From Deuterostichococcus epilithicus (taxonomy: Eukaryota; Chlorophyta; Trebouxiophyceae; Prasiolales; Stichococcaceae), in assembly GCA_033439295.1 (NCBI GenBank), contig JAVTLE010000014.1, positions 3,906,001 to 3,970,000 of the forward strand: a stretch of DNA of 64,000 nucleotides. The letters are read 5' to 3'. The position numbers and the translations under genes were made by a program. Each line of letters opens with the position of its first letter. The first letter of the stretch is position 1. Positions 46,436-58,388 of the stretch are shown piece after piece. The notes under the pieces were generated by a model. It ran no database searches. It saw only the letters and a program-made list of their open reading frames with translations, and was not told the DNA's origin.

Positions 46436-48505
46436 TCAGAGCATGCCGCCGCCGGCGAGCAGCGCCACAGCCCCCGCAACTGCGCTTGCAAGGACCACCA
46501 TGGAAGACACCGCAGTGGCGGCTGCACCCTGGGGCGCGGCTGCTGGCGCCAGTGCGCCAAACGCTGGCAGCACCGACGGCGATGTGGTGGGCGCTGGCGC
46601 CGTCGCGATGCTGGCGGGTCCGGTCGTGGGTACTGGCGCCAGCGCCACAGACGGCGCGGGGGCAGAGTCCGGAGCCGCAACGGGTGCAAGCACACCAACG
46701 GCAGGCGCAGCGCTAGGCCCGCCAACAGCCACCGGCGCGGTGTCCGGAGCGGCAGCAGCGATGGCCTGACCCTCTGGCCCGGCTGCCACAGCCACCGCGG
46801 GCCCCAGAGCCGGTGACAGCGCAGGAGCTGCGGCAGGCGCGCCTGCGGCAGTGTGATTGACGTCTGAGGCATGTCTTTAAGAAGCTGCAAGAAAGCAGCC
46901 ATGCAGTGCTGTGGTAACCAGGCGCAGGCTTGCTGGCATTAGGCACAATGGCTGCGGCAAGGATGGGCTGAGCTTGAGCGACATCGACTGGAGAAGAGGG
47001 GGGTTCACGTGCGGGCGTGGCTGCTGGCACCGTCGCAAGCGTGCGGCTGGGCAGAAGAACAGCGTCAATCACGTAGACGGTGCTAGCACAGACCGGGGTG
47101 GGAGCCGACAGTGTGCCTTCGTTCGCGACGCCCGATGCCACGACCTAAATTGCCACACGAGATACTTGGCACGAAGGCGATTCACCCCTCTTGCAAGGTC
47201 GTGAGCAGCATGCACCTACAGCATCATCAGCGGGTCTCTGCTTCTGAAAGCTCAATTTCTGAAAGAGTACACCCCAGAAGCCATCATCTGAACATACTGA
47301 CAGGGATGGGCCGCCGAGTCCTGGCAGAGCAATTGCATGCACGCACCGTGCGGGCGGCAGCGGGAGGCCCAACGCCAAATGTCAGCGGCAGCTGCACGCC
47401 CAGTGTCCTGCCGAGTTCCGACTGGAAGGCGGTCAACCCCACCAGCTGCGCCGGCGTATAAGAAGCAGCCAACAGGTGGTACAGCAGTAGGGACACGCCC
47501 TTTGCCGCCAGCGTCCGCTGCGCGACAGCCGTTGACAAGCCTGCACAGAGCACCGTGGGCGTGGGTGCCTCGGCACCGGCCGAGACGCAGGCCTGACGTG
47601 ACAGACTAATGCTTGCCACCATGCAGCGTTGTCCAGGGCATTAAGCTGCTACCTGAAGCCGAGAGAAGCGTAATGAAGGCTGCATCGGTCGGCGCCAGGA
47701 ATGTGACGCCATCAGCAGGTGTCGGCACAGCCGTGCTGTTGGAGGCCTCCAGCGTCTTGACGATCTGGGCGACAGCGTCGAAAGCCACTCGTGTGTCAGC
47801 GTGTGCCCCGCCCATTCCGTGCAGTTAGCACGCGAGCCATGTGCACTGAATGGCACAGCATGCTGTGCCGGGCGCCTCAGCGACACTGACATGCAAGCTG
47901 CAGTTACAGGCGCACCTGCGTTAAGATCGTCAAGCCGGGCTGGGCTGCCAGGATGGGCTGGAAAGACGCGAATCGGCAAGTCTGCAGGAGGGAACAACAC
48001 ATCCAGCTTAGTTTGAAAAGTAGCTCTCAACTTCCGAAATCGCCCGAGCACGGCCGAATGTGAGATCCCGACGATGTGCATGGCTAAAAGCATCAGTCTC
48101 AGGGCTGCAAAGCGTGCGAAGCCGGCACGCGGCAGCAAGGCTGGTCCAGGGCAACACGAATCACATCAAAGAATCTCATCGGGCGCAACCGCGACCAGTA
48201 AAACAGCTCCAGGGTTTCGGCATGCGTCGGGACGAGTCTCTCTTAGTGTATGCATAGTGTGGCACTCATTAATGTGCCAGCATGCAGCCGCGGCTCGTGG
48301 GTTAGAGGGAACTTTCGCGCGGTAGACGCCGCGTGCTACCGCCGTGATCAGTTGAGCTTAAGCATACTTGCAGGCCTTGCGAGGGGCGCGCAGGTATATT
48401 CTGCCAATGCGGAGGCTGGGTTCTGGTTATCACAGCTGTACCTACCTGAGCGTGCGCCCATGACGAAAAGGAGAAGAGGGTTAGCACGGCTAGAATCGCC
48501 CTCAT
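46436..48505 (-). CDS. Second fasciclin-like (FAS1) protein, arabinogalactan-like tail and predicted GPI anchor
   Basis: Signal peptide exon 48505-48446 (MRAILAVLTLFSFSSWAHAQ). Further exons: probably 47981-47916 (FQPILAAQPGLTIL), one ending 47653 (VAFDAVAQIVKTLE, then VTFLAPTDAAFITLL, the H1 motif), 47540-47374 (LLLYHLLAASYTPAQL, AFQSELGRTLGVQL), one starting 47144 (TVYVIDAVLLPSRTLATV, the H2 end), and a last exon ending 46436. The start of the exon holding VAFDAV did not give a clean phase. The last exon is a long run of Ala-Pro, Ser-Pro and Thr-Pro, the glycomodules typical of arabinogalactan proteins, closing with a hydrophobic GPI-type signal (VVLASAVAGAVALLAGG). It shares the layout of its neighbour (one FAS1 domain, GPI tail), so the two are probably tandem duplicates, but sequence similarity is modest. 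Confidence 0.75.
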
Positions 48506-49160
48506 CCTGAACCTTCCGCAACCCTCTCCTGAGCCGCAGCAGCACCTCGAACGCCTCTGAGCTAGCACAGCGCGCTGCGCATGACGCTGTTGACGCAGAG
48601 GGCATGGGCATAGCCAGCTGTTGACGAGGAAATTCTTATTTGTAAGTCTTCATTTCTGGGCGCACGTGCCAGGGCGCACAAAGTGCTGCATCGGAGAACC
48701 CATGCATGGAGCATGCAGGGGAGCTTTTCGGCCGTGCTAAACCACCGACGTTGAGACTTGCTGACCAACGACAGTACATCCACTCGATCTGGTCACTGTA
48801 TCGGAGGCTGCGCAGCAGCTACCTGAGCGACAGGCGGGGCCATACGCCGCTGGGTGACACGCAGCAGTTGAAAGACACGCCCACAGCTGTCTGGGCATTT
48901 CTTTGACAAGGTTGAGTTGTCGCTGTCAACACTGTTCTCGTCGCAAGTCTGCAATCTTTGTTTGCACCGCTGCCAGTGGTATTTGGCTGCGGCGCTCTAG
49001 AGTGAGCAGACGGGCCGCGCACTCTAGGTCTGCTTCCTGGGCGTTTCCTGCATCCAAGGGGCATGAATATTCTCAGACCTGTTCAAAACCAAATAAACAT
49101 GGAACTGCACTGAGCATACATGCGCTGCTGAAGTCTGCGCATCAGTCCTCTGTCAGGTTT
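48506..49160. other. Upstream region of the second FAS1 gene
   Basis: About 650 bases between the FAS1 start and the stop of the GHMP kinase, both minus strand. Nothing recognisable. Confidence 0.4.
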
Positions 49161-51812
49161 TCACACCTGTGCTTGCGCAAGGCTGTCGGAGTCGCCGATT
49201 TGTTGCAGCGTCAATTTTGTGCAGTGGACGCCCAGCTCCCTTTCCAAGAGTTCGCACACCGCCTGCTGTTCCGTCAGCCCCCGGCAGATGAGCTGCGCCG
49301 TGCCGTCGCCCTGTTTAGATAGGATGGACTGTCAAGAGGGGAATGTTGCAAACCTAGCACCCAGCTCTGCTGTGGCCCCTGCTTCTGCGGCGCGCTAGCC
49401 AGTCGACAGCCACCCTTTTGAGAGTCGTATGCTCCATACATAGCAGTGACTAAAGCGAAGACCCCACTGGCTCCGCCGCATCCGCTGGGCGCAGGCGTCT
49501 GAAGAGACCCTACCTGGGAGCCGACGCCCTTGCCGCCCCAGATGTGCCGCTGTATGCCCTCGAAGGCCAGCACACGGTGCAACGCCGGCGATGTCAGGTG
49601 CTCCGGGCAGAGCGGCGCTGCCTTTGCATCAAACTCCCGCTGCGCCTCTCGCATCAGTGCACCTGGCGCAGAGAACAAGATTTGATGTCATTGACTGCTG
49701 TCGCCGCCGGGTGTGCTGTGCGTGTGGACAGCTGCTGCACACTCCAGCACTCGACCTTCCGACAGATCAACGCAGGCGCAAGCCGGTGCAAGCTAGCAGC
49801 AGTTGCAGCAGCTCCAGCGCATGCCACGAGCCGCCCAGCCTCGTTGGGGAATGGACATCAAGGGCCACCCACCCAGCGCCTCGGCGTCGCCGCGGCCGAG
49901 CAGGCTGATGGCACGCGCCGTGATGCGCTCGTTGACGGGGCCCAGCAGCTCGTGCAGTGCCGCCTGCTGTGGCGTGTTCGCCTCGGGGTACGCCGCCTGC
50001 AGGCGCGCAAGAATCTGTACCGTGTCCTTCGCAGCCCTGCACCGGCAGAGCCATTGAAATTAAAATAATCAAAGTTAAAGTTAGAACATGCACAGTCGGC
50101 CGACTTGCTGCATTCAACAGAAAAATAAAATCAACGACGAGTTGCATGGGCCGACGACCCTTGAACGAAGTGCAGAACAAGCAGCTCAGCTGTGCTTGTG
50201 GCACCTCATCGGTCTGCACCGAGGTGAAGGTCGGGTGAATCTGCAGCACCTGAGGTCCACGAGCACGAGGTGCAGCGGGCAGCCCAGCAGCAGCAGCTCG
50301 CAGTCCAGCACCTCGTCCTCAAATGTCATAAGCAGCGGCACGCGGCCAAACGCCCCGCACTGGTCCTGCAGATCCAGCAGTAGAGGAGTTCCAACATGTC
50401 CTTGAATGGGCTGGCTCAATCTGTGTACGGATTTCACTCCAGAGCAAGGCACTGTGCCGAGAGTCAGCCACTCATTGCCAGGCAGCACTAGTCATGCAGC
50501 TCACCATCCGGCCGCACAGCGACGGCGTCAGGCGCTCGCCCTGGTAGGCGTATTCCATCTCGCCGCGTGTGCTGAGCTGCAAGCCGTACGCTCCGTTGAA
50601 GGCGCGAGCGACCTACTTACGAGCACTGAAGTGCTTGTCAGTGCCAGGGTGCAGAGGCCGCTGACGCGCAGCCAGAGACAGGCGGGCATGACTCCCATTG
50701 CTACCACGAGACCAAGCCCTCTGTGCCACATACTTGCACTGCCCTCAGGCAAGTTGATCGAGTGCATATGTGGGCACTGAAGCTTGGAAGCATTTCTCAC
50801 CGCCACGCAGATGGCAGCCGAGGAGCTGAGGCCCTTCTTGAAGGGCAGCGTCGTGCGGTGGTTGGCAATGCGCAGGCCGCCGACAGTGTGCTCGACAACC
50901 AGTTTGTAGGTCGTGCCAGCGACATACGACCAGAAGCCACCAGCTTTGGCCTCCCTGCAGTCGCCAGGCATGCTACGTCAATCAGGGCAGATCAATGTTC
51001 CATCACAACATCTAGGTCCCACTTTTGACGGGAAACGCTCTCAGGCCTCCAATTTCCGTCCCAATCGCCATCTCCTGGATTTAAACCGGAGATCCTTGCG
51101 ACCGGCCTTATTTCCTCTATTCCCTCCTCTATTCCCTCCTCCAACAGAAACACCGATTATGTGATGCACCCACAACCTTGTTAGGAGACCAGGCCTTCAC
51201 CGATCCACTGCGGACAAGAGCTCTGCGATTCAGCTTGACTACAAGTATAGGCACCAAATGTTGACGATCAGGAGGAGTCCCGGCTCCAGAGCAAGCAGGG
51301 ATCACATGGTTGAGCAGAGGCGCACTCCAGGAGTTGCCGCGGGTTCCGCAGGTCCAGCTCGTGTGGCCCGAGCGCCTCGCCGTCCTCAGTCACCGTGCTG
51401 ATGACGAGCCGTGGCTCCGCAAGCGCCTGCACCCTGCAATATAGCCCCTGCTCCGTTCCAATGACGATCGTGCGGCCCGGCCGCACGCCAGGGTTGGCTC
51501 TGCAACCGCATGCCGCTAGTGTCACTGAACTATCGAGTGTTGACAACACATGCAAACATAAGGCCTTGTAAACTCAGATTCAGCTGCTGCCCTGACCGCA
51601 GCGGCACACCTGCAGTAGCTCCCCGCCCAGTCTGAGTGCTCGCCTGCAAACATGGCAGCGGCTCGTCAGAACGGCGATTCACGATCTAGGTCTGGCATCA
51701 GGAGTTGCAACACCAGGCGCGTTGACGCACCGAACAAGCAAAGTCTTCCCGGCACGAATATGTCATGCTCCCGTGGCTCGCCGTCGGCACCGCCATGCGG
51801 CGCATTGGCCAT
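49161..51812 (-). CDS. GHMP-family sugar kinase, bacterial/cyanobacterial type
   Basis: Nine exons join in perfect phase: 51812-51731, 51643-51610, 51499-51326, 50954-50801, 50612-50505, 50365-50250, 50036-49873, 49662-49514, 49310-49161, giving 376 residues. GHMP kinases phosphorylate small sugars or polyols with ATP. Motif 1 reads VPGRLCLFGEHSDWAGSY (split by two introns), motif 2 LPFKKGLSSSAAICVA (phosphate loop), motif 3 GGKGVGSQGDGTAQ. The DQCGAFG segment supplies the likely catalytic Asp. I recall a bacterial and cyanobacterial kinase group with the same FGEHSDWAG signature and C-terminal ..KLTL, so a plastid-ancestor or lateral origin is plausible. The true substrate is not evident; galactokinase, arabinokinase and glucuronokinase have different first motifs. 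No obvious transit peptide, so it is probably cytosolic. It shares a promoter region with the cyclophilin gene. Confidence 0.85.
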
Positions 51813-52405
51813 TTCCTGTGCTGCCTTGGATTGCTGCGTGAAGGTACCGACGGTTTGCTTGATGCAGCAATATGTGTTATCGGCCGGTCTTCATGCAGCA
51901 ATGCCAACGCTTCACGCGAAGTTCAAGCAAACGGGTGGCGTGCACAGCTGGGGGATCCGGCCAGCGCGGCAAGATGGTGCTGCTATCAATGCGTCCCGAA
52001 GATCGTAATGGCAGTGATATGCAACAGTAGGAACCGGCAGACTGTTACAAGATGTCAGTGCAAGCAGCAACCTGGCCGGGGCCATGCATGACGTTCGAGG
52101 CATGCTGCCATGCTGGAATTGCACGCCATGCTGTGAGCCGTGGGCTTGTGATGTGCACCCTGCAACACAAGCTCGATATACCTTCTCAAGCATTTGCAGC
52201 AAACCAACGCTCCTTGAAACAGCAAAGTTTGCAGCTGACAGGCACTTCGCTCCCTGCGAACTCCAACGATAATTGCGGACAGTCACATTGCGTTGCTTCA
52301 TCCCCGCACACGTACGGTCGAAAGCCGCGATACGAGTCAACAGCAAGCCGGTTGAAACGGCAGGACGCCGGCAGATGCGGACCTGAAAGACATCAGCTCG
52401 TTCGG
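51813..52405. promoter_or_regulatory. Bidirectional promoter region, GHMP kinase and PPIL3
   Basis: About 590 bases between start codons on opposite strands. A weak open frame on the minus strand (to 52739) crosses it antisense to PPIL3 and looks spurious. Confidence 0.45.
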
Positions 52406-53493
52406 ATGGTACACCGCCGCGCCGCAGACCAGCGCTTACCCACACACTCACGATCATTGAGAGGCACTGGCAACTGCGAAGAAGACGAATCTGTTCTTGC
52501 TTGCAGGCCGTGACTTTGCATACAACCCTAGGAGACCTGAAGCTCGAGCTTTTTTGTGAATCGGTGCGTTCTGCTGCGGCAGTGGCGAACTTGAGTTTGT
52601 GCTTCAGCTGTGCTTCAACGCCTGTGGCATCAAGCCTATCTAGATGAGCAATCCAGTGCTGACCTGACAGGTGCCGAGGGCAGCAGAGAACTTCCTGGCG
52701 CTTTGTGCCAGCAACTACTATGATGGCACCATTTTCCACAGGTGCGGGTTAGCTGCGAGACATCCACATTCAACTGTTGCAAGCAGCTACAGGATGGGCT
52801 GTTGAAAGATTGTTGCAGCAGTGCTGCGTATGCTGGAACGGAGGAGCCAGGCGGCTGACGTACGCGCAGGAACATCAAGGGCTTCATGGTACAGGGCGGC
52901 GACCCGACGGGCTCAGGCCGTGGCGGCAAGTCCATTTACCCGTCGCCCAACGGCAAGTTCGAGGACGAAATCCGGGAAAACCTGAAGCACGCCAAGCGCG
53001 GGACCGTCTCTATGGCCAATAGTGGCCCCAACACCAATGGCAGCCAGTTCTTCATCACGTACAGCAAGGCGCCACACCTCAATGGTACTTTCTCAACTCT
53101 AAACGTGAAGTGAGGTTGCGTGCTGTAGCGTAAAACCGGTATGGCCATTCACACGAGTTGCATGGACCGCTCGTGCATGCATGCGCAGCCGTGCGAGCAC
53201 TGGCGTCGCCCAGTGGTCACTGACTGGTGATGTGGCTGGCGGCTTGTGTGTTGCGCAGGGAAGTACACGGTGCTGGGGCAGGTCATAGACGGCCTGGATA
53301 CGCTAGATAAGATGGAGAAGGTTCCAGTAGGTGCGCCTGCTGCTGCCAAGTTGCTTGACTCGTGGCTTCCAGCGGCACTCTGCCGACCAAGCTGAATGCG
53401 GTGGATTGTTGCACCGCAGGCGCTCAGGACCGACCGACGCAGGAGATCAGGCTGAACCGCGTGACGGTGCACGCAAACCCCATGGCAGGGTGA
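52406..53493 (+). CDS. PPIL3: PPIL3-type cyclophilin (peptidyl-prolyl isomerase, spliceosome-associated)
   Basis: Exons 52507-52563, 52671-52741, 52870-53084, 53259-53330 and 53420-53493 join in phase. A one-codon first exon (ATG at 52406-52408 directly before gt) would give [17 protein letters not shown] and 163 residues, against 161 for PPIL3; this start is a proposal. Catalytic landmarks: [19 protein letters not shown] (Arg, Phe and Gln of the active site) and [10 protein letters not shown]. The position of the cyclosporin-contact Trp is His (APHLNG), as in other PPIL3 proteins. PPIL3 is found with the spliceosome. The end, [11 protein letters not shown], matches the family's C-terminus. 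Confidence 0.92.
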
Positions 53494-54358
53494 CACCGGG
53501 GGGAGGGGGCTTTTGACGTCAGCAGTCAATGAGGACGTGTGCCGCGCGACCGCCTACATGATCGCATTTGAAATCTCATTTGGCACCAGGTATCCTGGGT
53601 ATCCTGGGTATCCTGAACCCGGTCATTTGGAAAGCGAGCAACTGACTATCTTCTTGGTGCACCCCTTTCCCTCTGCAAACGGCAGACAGACCACACAGCA
53701 GCGTACCTGTGAAGTGTGAACCTGTCCCCCTTTTCACTCTTTCCCTGATTACCTGATGCCACCGTGGCAGTGTCTGCAAGTCCTGCGCCTTCCTCGGCTA
53801 CTTCCTCTGATCGCGATGTCAGCCGCCCCAATGCACCAAGAGTTCACATGCCAACTTGAAGCTTCGCGTATTACTCGGTGTATAGTTCCACTCTTTGTCA
53901 ATCGGGCAGCGTACGAGCCGGCGTTTTACGGCCACAAAGTCGCGTTCGATCTGCTGTCCCGAAAATTTCGCTTGCGGGCTGTGCAGCCAGTCGGCAGCAT
54001 GTCGTTCGCTGCACACCGATCCGCTGGCGTCGATGGTCTGCTGCAGGGGCCGTCAGTAGACCGCGGCTTCGACAGAGGGGCGGCTCGGCGCAGCCGTCAC
54101 GGGCAGTCTGCGTGTCAGCAGGCAGCAATAATTTCCAGCCGCAGTCGATCCGATGTCTCCTGCGAATCCGCCACGTGCGACAGTCTTCGCATACTCAGAG
54201 ACAGCAGGTGGGCTGCACAAGCGGTGCTCATGCCTGCATCCTGCACTCGCACGAGCTTTCGAGGCAAGTTTGCTGCAGACACTGAGCAAGGCACCCGACT
54301 CTGCGCAGGCGGGCCACACAGCTGCAAACAATCTGCAGAGCGGCCGAGTCGCCTGCAG
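53494..54358. other. Region between PPIL3 and the aminotransferase
   Basis: About 860 bases. It should contain the PPIL3 3' UTR and the promoter and first exon(s) of the aminotransferase, which I could not define; an open + frame from 53756 is unconvincing. Confidence 0.4.
53591..53617. repeat. 9-base tandem repeat, three copies
   Basis: tatcctggg occurs twice in a row, followed by a third copy ending in aa. Confidence 0.9.
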
Positions 54359-57039
54359 AGATCTACGAGGCGACAGAGCTTGGTGAGCGGGACGACCAGA
54401 ACGGCGCTGACTACGAGGTGCCAGATGATCTGCTGCGTCAGATCGCGCCCGTGACCGTGCCCACGCCCATCTTCGACAGCGATGAGGTGCTCCCCTTTCA
54501 TCCCGTCAGCTTTGGCTTGTGCCTCACAGGTCTGGCCTCCCTTGATGGAGTGCCGTCAATTGCGCTGGGGCGCTGCCGCCTGCAGGATACCTCATCAGCT
54601 TGCAATGCTGGTCAGCGCTCTCAAAGCCGTTTTGATGCGACAACGAAACAGGTGTGGGCGCTGCTGGAGGAAACCGTGCACGACAAAGCACGAAAGCACT
54701 ACAGATCATTCTTCAGCAGCGTGGTCGGTGGTATCATCACTGACCCTGCACTCATGTCAGTCCACATCGATGACCACATGGTGCACAGGTGATCAGATTC
54801 CGCAACACTCCGTTGCCATACGCATGTGCATGAGCACCACGCCCCAATCCGGTGCATCCGCAGCCGCGCGAATGATGATCAAATCCGTATTGTCCGTACC
54901 ATCAGACGCCTTTGTGCAATGGTGAATAAACAAGGAATCTCGTTAGACTGACGCTAGCGGCTGCGATGCGCATGCATTGCCACACACCACTTGCCTGCTT
55001 TGACAGCACCTGCGGTCAACCAACCTGGAACCCTGGTCGAATGCTGCTTGCCAAACTGTTCACAGTTTGCCTTGATGCAGGGGCCACGGCGTCTTCGACA
55101 CGGCAAAGCTGGTCGATGGGCACCTGTACGAGCTGACAGCACACATGACCCGCTTCCTAATGTCGGCGGGCAAGGCGGGCATCACCGCGCCCATGTCCAA
55201 CGAGCAGATGGTGCGCACCATCATGGAGACGGCGGCCGCCAGCAACGCTGCAAACGGTGCGTGCTTCACAAACATGCCTGCCCGAGCAGCCACAACTCGG
55301 ATGCCTGCCTGAGCAGAAGTGCCCCACAGCGTCCTGGTCGCGCCGCTGGACGTGTCCTCCCGTCGTAGGTCAAATCAGACCCCCAAAGATTCACGTGCCT
55401 GACTGCCATTCTTCATGTGTCTGCAGGCCATGTGCGCTTCTGGATGTCCGCCGGGCGCGGCGGCTTTGGGCTTTCCACTGACGAGTGCGAGTACGCCTCC
55501 TTTTACGTCATGGTGTACACCGACGACAGCGAGCGGCACGACCTGTCCAAGGGCTGGACGGTGCGCGCTGTTCCAGTCTATAAGGCTCGTGCATCACAGC
55601 GTGATTGCTCACTGAAAGCATGCGTTGTCAGGAAAACTTGCTTTCAAGTGTTGCATCTGCTGGAATGCGTTCCTTTTGAGGAAAGACCGTGGCTGCAGGA
55701 CGGTGGCAGGCGAGATTTGCAGACTGCACCTGCAGAGTGCCTGCGGTCTTCGAGGATGCCTGTTAGAAATCTCGTGCCCGCGCCTGCCGCCTGCAGGTCA
55801 AGACCAGCCCTGTGCCGCAAAAGGACGTGTACTTTGCTACCCTCAAGTCCACCAACTACCTGGTGAACGCGATCAACGTGCTGGACGCGGAGGTGGAGGG
55901 CTTCGACCAGGGCGTTTTTGTGGACCCTGACGGCAACGTCGCCGAGGGGCCCAACATGAACCTGGCCATCCTCACGCAGGACAACTTCATCGTGGTGCGT
56001 GCCGCCATTGTGATGAGCCTGCTCCCGCGCCTGCGCACTTTTGTACCCGTACATGCATGCGCAGCATGCTTGTGCTTTTGCACCAGCATCCCTGGTCAGC
56101 TGCTGGATGCGTGTTGCACCTGCATGTTTCTGGACCATGCATCTTTGATGTTTCGAAAGTGCTCAGCCGCTAAGATTCTGACTTGGATGATCCCTTGAAT
56201 GCCTGCAGACGCCGGTGTTCGAGTATGCGCTTCCTGGCATCACAATGTCGCGCCTGCTCGAGTTGATACCCCCGGTGAGCTGCAGACCAAAATCTTCAGT
56301 CTCTCAAGTCACCTCCAGCTTTCTTGGCGGCCAAAATGGCGCTCCTTGCAGCTCTGAGCTCTCGGTGGCTGGGATGATGACTCACCAGTCATAAAACACA
56401 CCATCTTTCGGATATGAGCACTCGTGCTTTGATTCGACGACCGGGTCTGACCATCCACCAGAGACTCATCATGAGCTTGCCTGCCGTGTGTGTACGCGAT
56501 TGAAGCCGCCTCCGGGGTGATGATACATGAACTGCAATCACCATCTTTCACATGAGCCAAATGGCGTTGATTCGAAACAGTCCCAACAGTCTGACCGGAG
56601 GAGCAGCTTTCGACTTGTCCTGCGTTGGAGGCATCGCCACTGGCACGAGCCCGCGCCGTCGCCAGTCATGCGCGACACGGGTCACACGACATCCGGAGGT
56701 TGACACACGACCTGCCTGCCTCTGACACGCTTGCTTTGTGCGGCACAGAACATGGAGAAGGGGCTGCTTGAGGGCATCGAAGGCGTCGACCAACGGCCCA
56801 TCAGCCTCGAAGAGGCCAAGGGCGCCAAGGAGGTCTTCTTCACCAGCAGCAGCCTGCCGGTCATGCCCGTCGTGTCATGGGACGGAGAGGCAATTGGGAA
56901 TGGCGAGGTGGGGCCTGTGGCGGTCAAGCTGCATGCGATGATGGACCGCGACGCGACACCGTCGGACGGCACGGGCGATCACGTGCCCGTGCCTTACGGC
57001 TACGTGACCCGCATGGAAGCGCCAGATGATGACGAGTGA
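54359..57039 (+). CDS. Class IV (D-amino-acid/branched-chain type) aminotransferase-like protein, 5' end missing
   Basis: PLP-dependent enzyme of fold type IV. Seven exons in perfect phase: 54359-54486, 54652-54788, 55081-55256, 55427-55560, 55797-55994, 56209-56274, 56749-57039, about 376 residues. The first visible exon starts at an acceptor, so a leader exon is missing. Segments VHIDDHMVHRGHGVFDTA, HLYELTAHMTRFL, RFWMSAGRGGFGLS, FATLKSTNYLVNAI (the Lys that holds PLP), FVDPDGNVAEGPNMN and SLPVMPVVSWDGEAIGNGE closely follow the Arabidopsis At3g05190/At5g27410 group of D-amino-acid-aminotransferase-like proteins as I remember them. Substrate in that group is not settled, so I do not name one. 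Transit-peptide status cannot be judged without the first exon. Confidence 0.87.
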
Positions 57040-58388
57040 GCTTCGAGCCCTGCTGCGGAACCAGCTGTTTCTGCAGAGCGCCATGGGGCGGCGCGAGCTT
57101 CAGTTGAGCAGGGTGTGATCACTTGTACATGGAGACCTGTTGGCCGGTTGTGACCGTTGTGAATCGTCCCGATGACATCTCGAGGCGTTGCACCGATGTC
57201 TGCCAAAGCCGCTGTGAAACCCAAAGACATGAATGCCCCCATCGACCTAAAACCCTGATAAACAGGGTACGGGGTCATTAAAAACCCTTAACGATAGGGA
57301 AGTGGCGCACATACTGGGTGCTGCTCGTCTTTGGCATCTCGCAAGTTCGAAACCTACAGAGTGCGGTGATAGGGAACCCGTCTTTCGGGCTCCTGCCGAG
57401 GCGCACTCCTGCTCGAACGGCGCGGCGGCGGTTCGCACGTTGTCAGAGGGAAGCTGACCCGTCCACTTGGGCCGGGACAGCCTGCGACATAGACCCCACG
57501 ACCTTTGCGTCTCGGCTCGGAGAGACCAGCAGCGCATTGCAACCGCACGCGTGTGGCGTTCAGCCCCACTGTTCGCTGCTGCGCCCCGGCTGTGACGAGG
57601 TGGGTGGCCTTTTGGTGCTGACCAGCAAAGCAACGTGCTCTTCACCACGTGCTTTGGCCCGGCTCGCACAGCATCGCTTGGCAAAGAGGTGCAATTATCT
57701 TGTTGTATCGTCTCCTTCAAGGGCACAGGTTCCTGCAGCCGCGTGTTCTCCTGCGCCGCGCTGCACCTGGTTTGCTCGATGCACAATTATTTTTGCACGC
57801 CTTGACTCGCGCATCACGCGTAGTCTCGGGGCGTACGACCTGCTGAGACCTTGTCGTGCTGCGCTGATGCACGCCCGGCTGAGCCGTGAGCACGCATGCT
57901 GACACACCTGAATGCTTGAATCAATGTTGTTTGGCAGTCGTCAGTCGTACTTGTGCACATGGGGCCAAACCCAAGCGACCTTGCGTCTACAGTAAGATGT
58001 GCGGGGTTCGCTGACCGACGGCTCCACTGGACCTGCACAGCTGTTGCGTTCCGCGACGAGCTGGAGCGTGTTGATGAGCGTGTACGGCAGCTGCACAGCA
58101 TCGCTGCGATCAGCTGCTTGCATGCGCAGATGTTTCTCGGGTTGCAGAGCACATAGGGCAACATGTCAGACGAGGAAGAGGAGCATAGGAGCGCGCAAAT
58201 CCCGTCCGCAGCAGTCGCTCAGGACGGCGCTTCGCCGCTCGCGCATGCCGTGCAGCTGCTCGTTTAGTTCAAAACCAAGCTCAGCGAAGCACATAACGAT
58301 TTCCTGAGATCTTGCATGCGACATCCCGTCTTGTTGAAAGGCCTTCAACGTGTCTGATCCCCTGTCTGCAGGGTCTGCCGCAGGCGCT
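57040..58388. other. Region between the aminotransferase and the SPX-RING gene
   Basis: About 1.35 kb with no recognisable gene on either strand. Expected to hold an aminotransferase 3' UTR and the SPX-RING promoter. Near 57240-57300 there is AT-richer sequence with imperfect aaaaccct units. Confidence 0.4.

Noticed and set aside
46378-46902. 174-codon Arg/Leu/Pro-rich open frame on the minus strand
   Set aside because: Shadow frame of the Ala/Pro-rich FAS1 tail; the tail in the other frame ends in a sensible GPI signal.
51912-52739. 275-codon open frame on the minus strand, opposite PPIL3
   Set aside because: It covers the PPIL3 exons antisense and has no recognisable domain; the cyclophilin reading is unambiguous.
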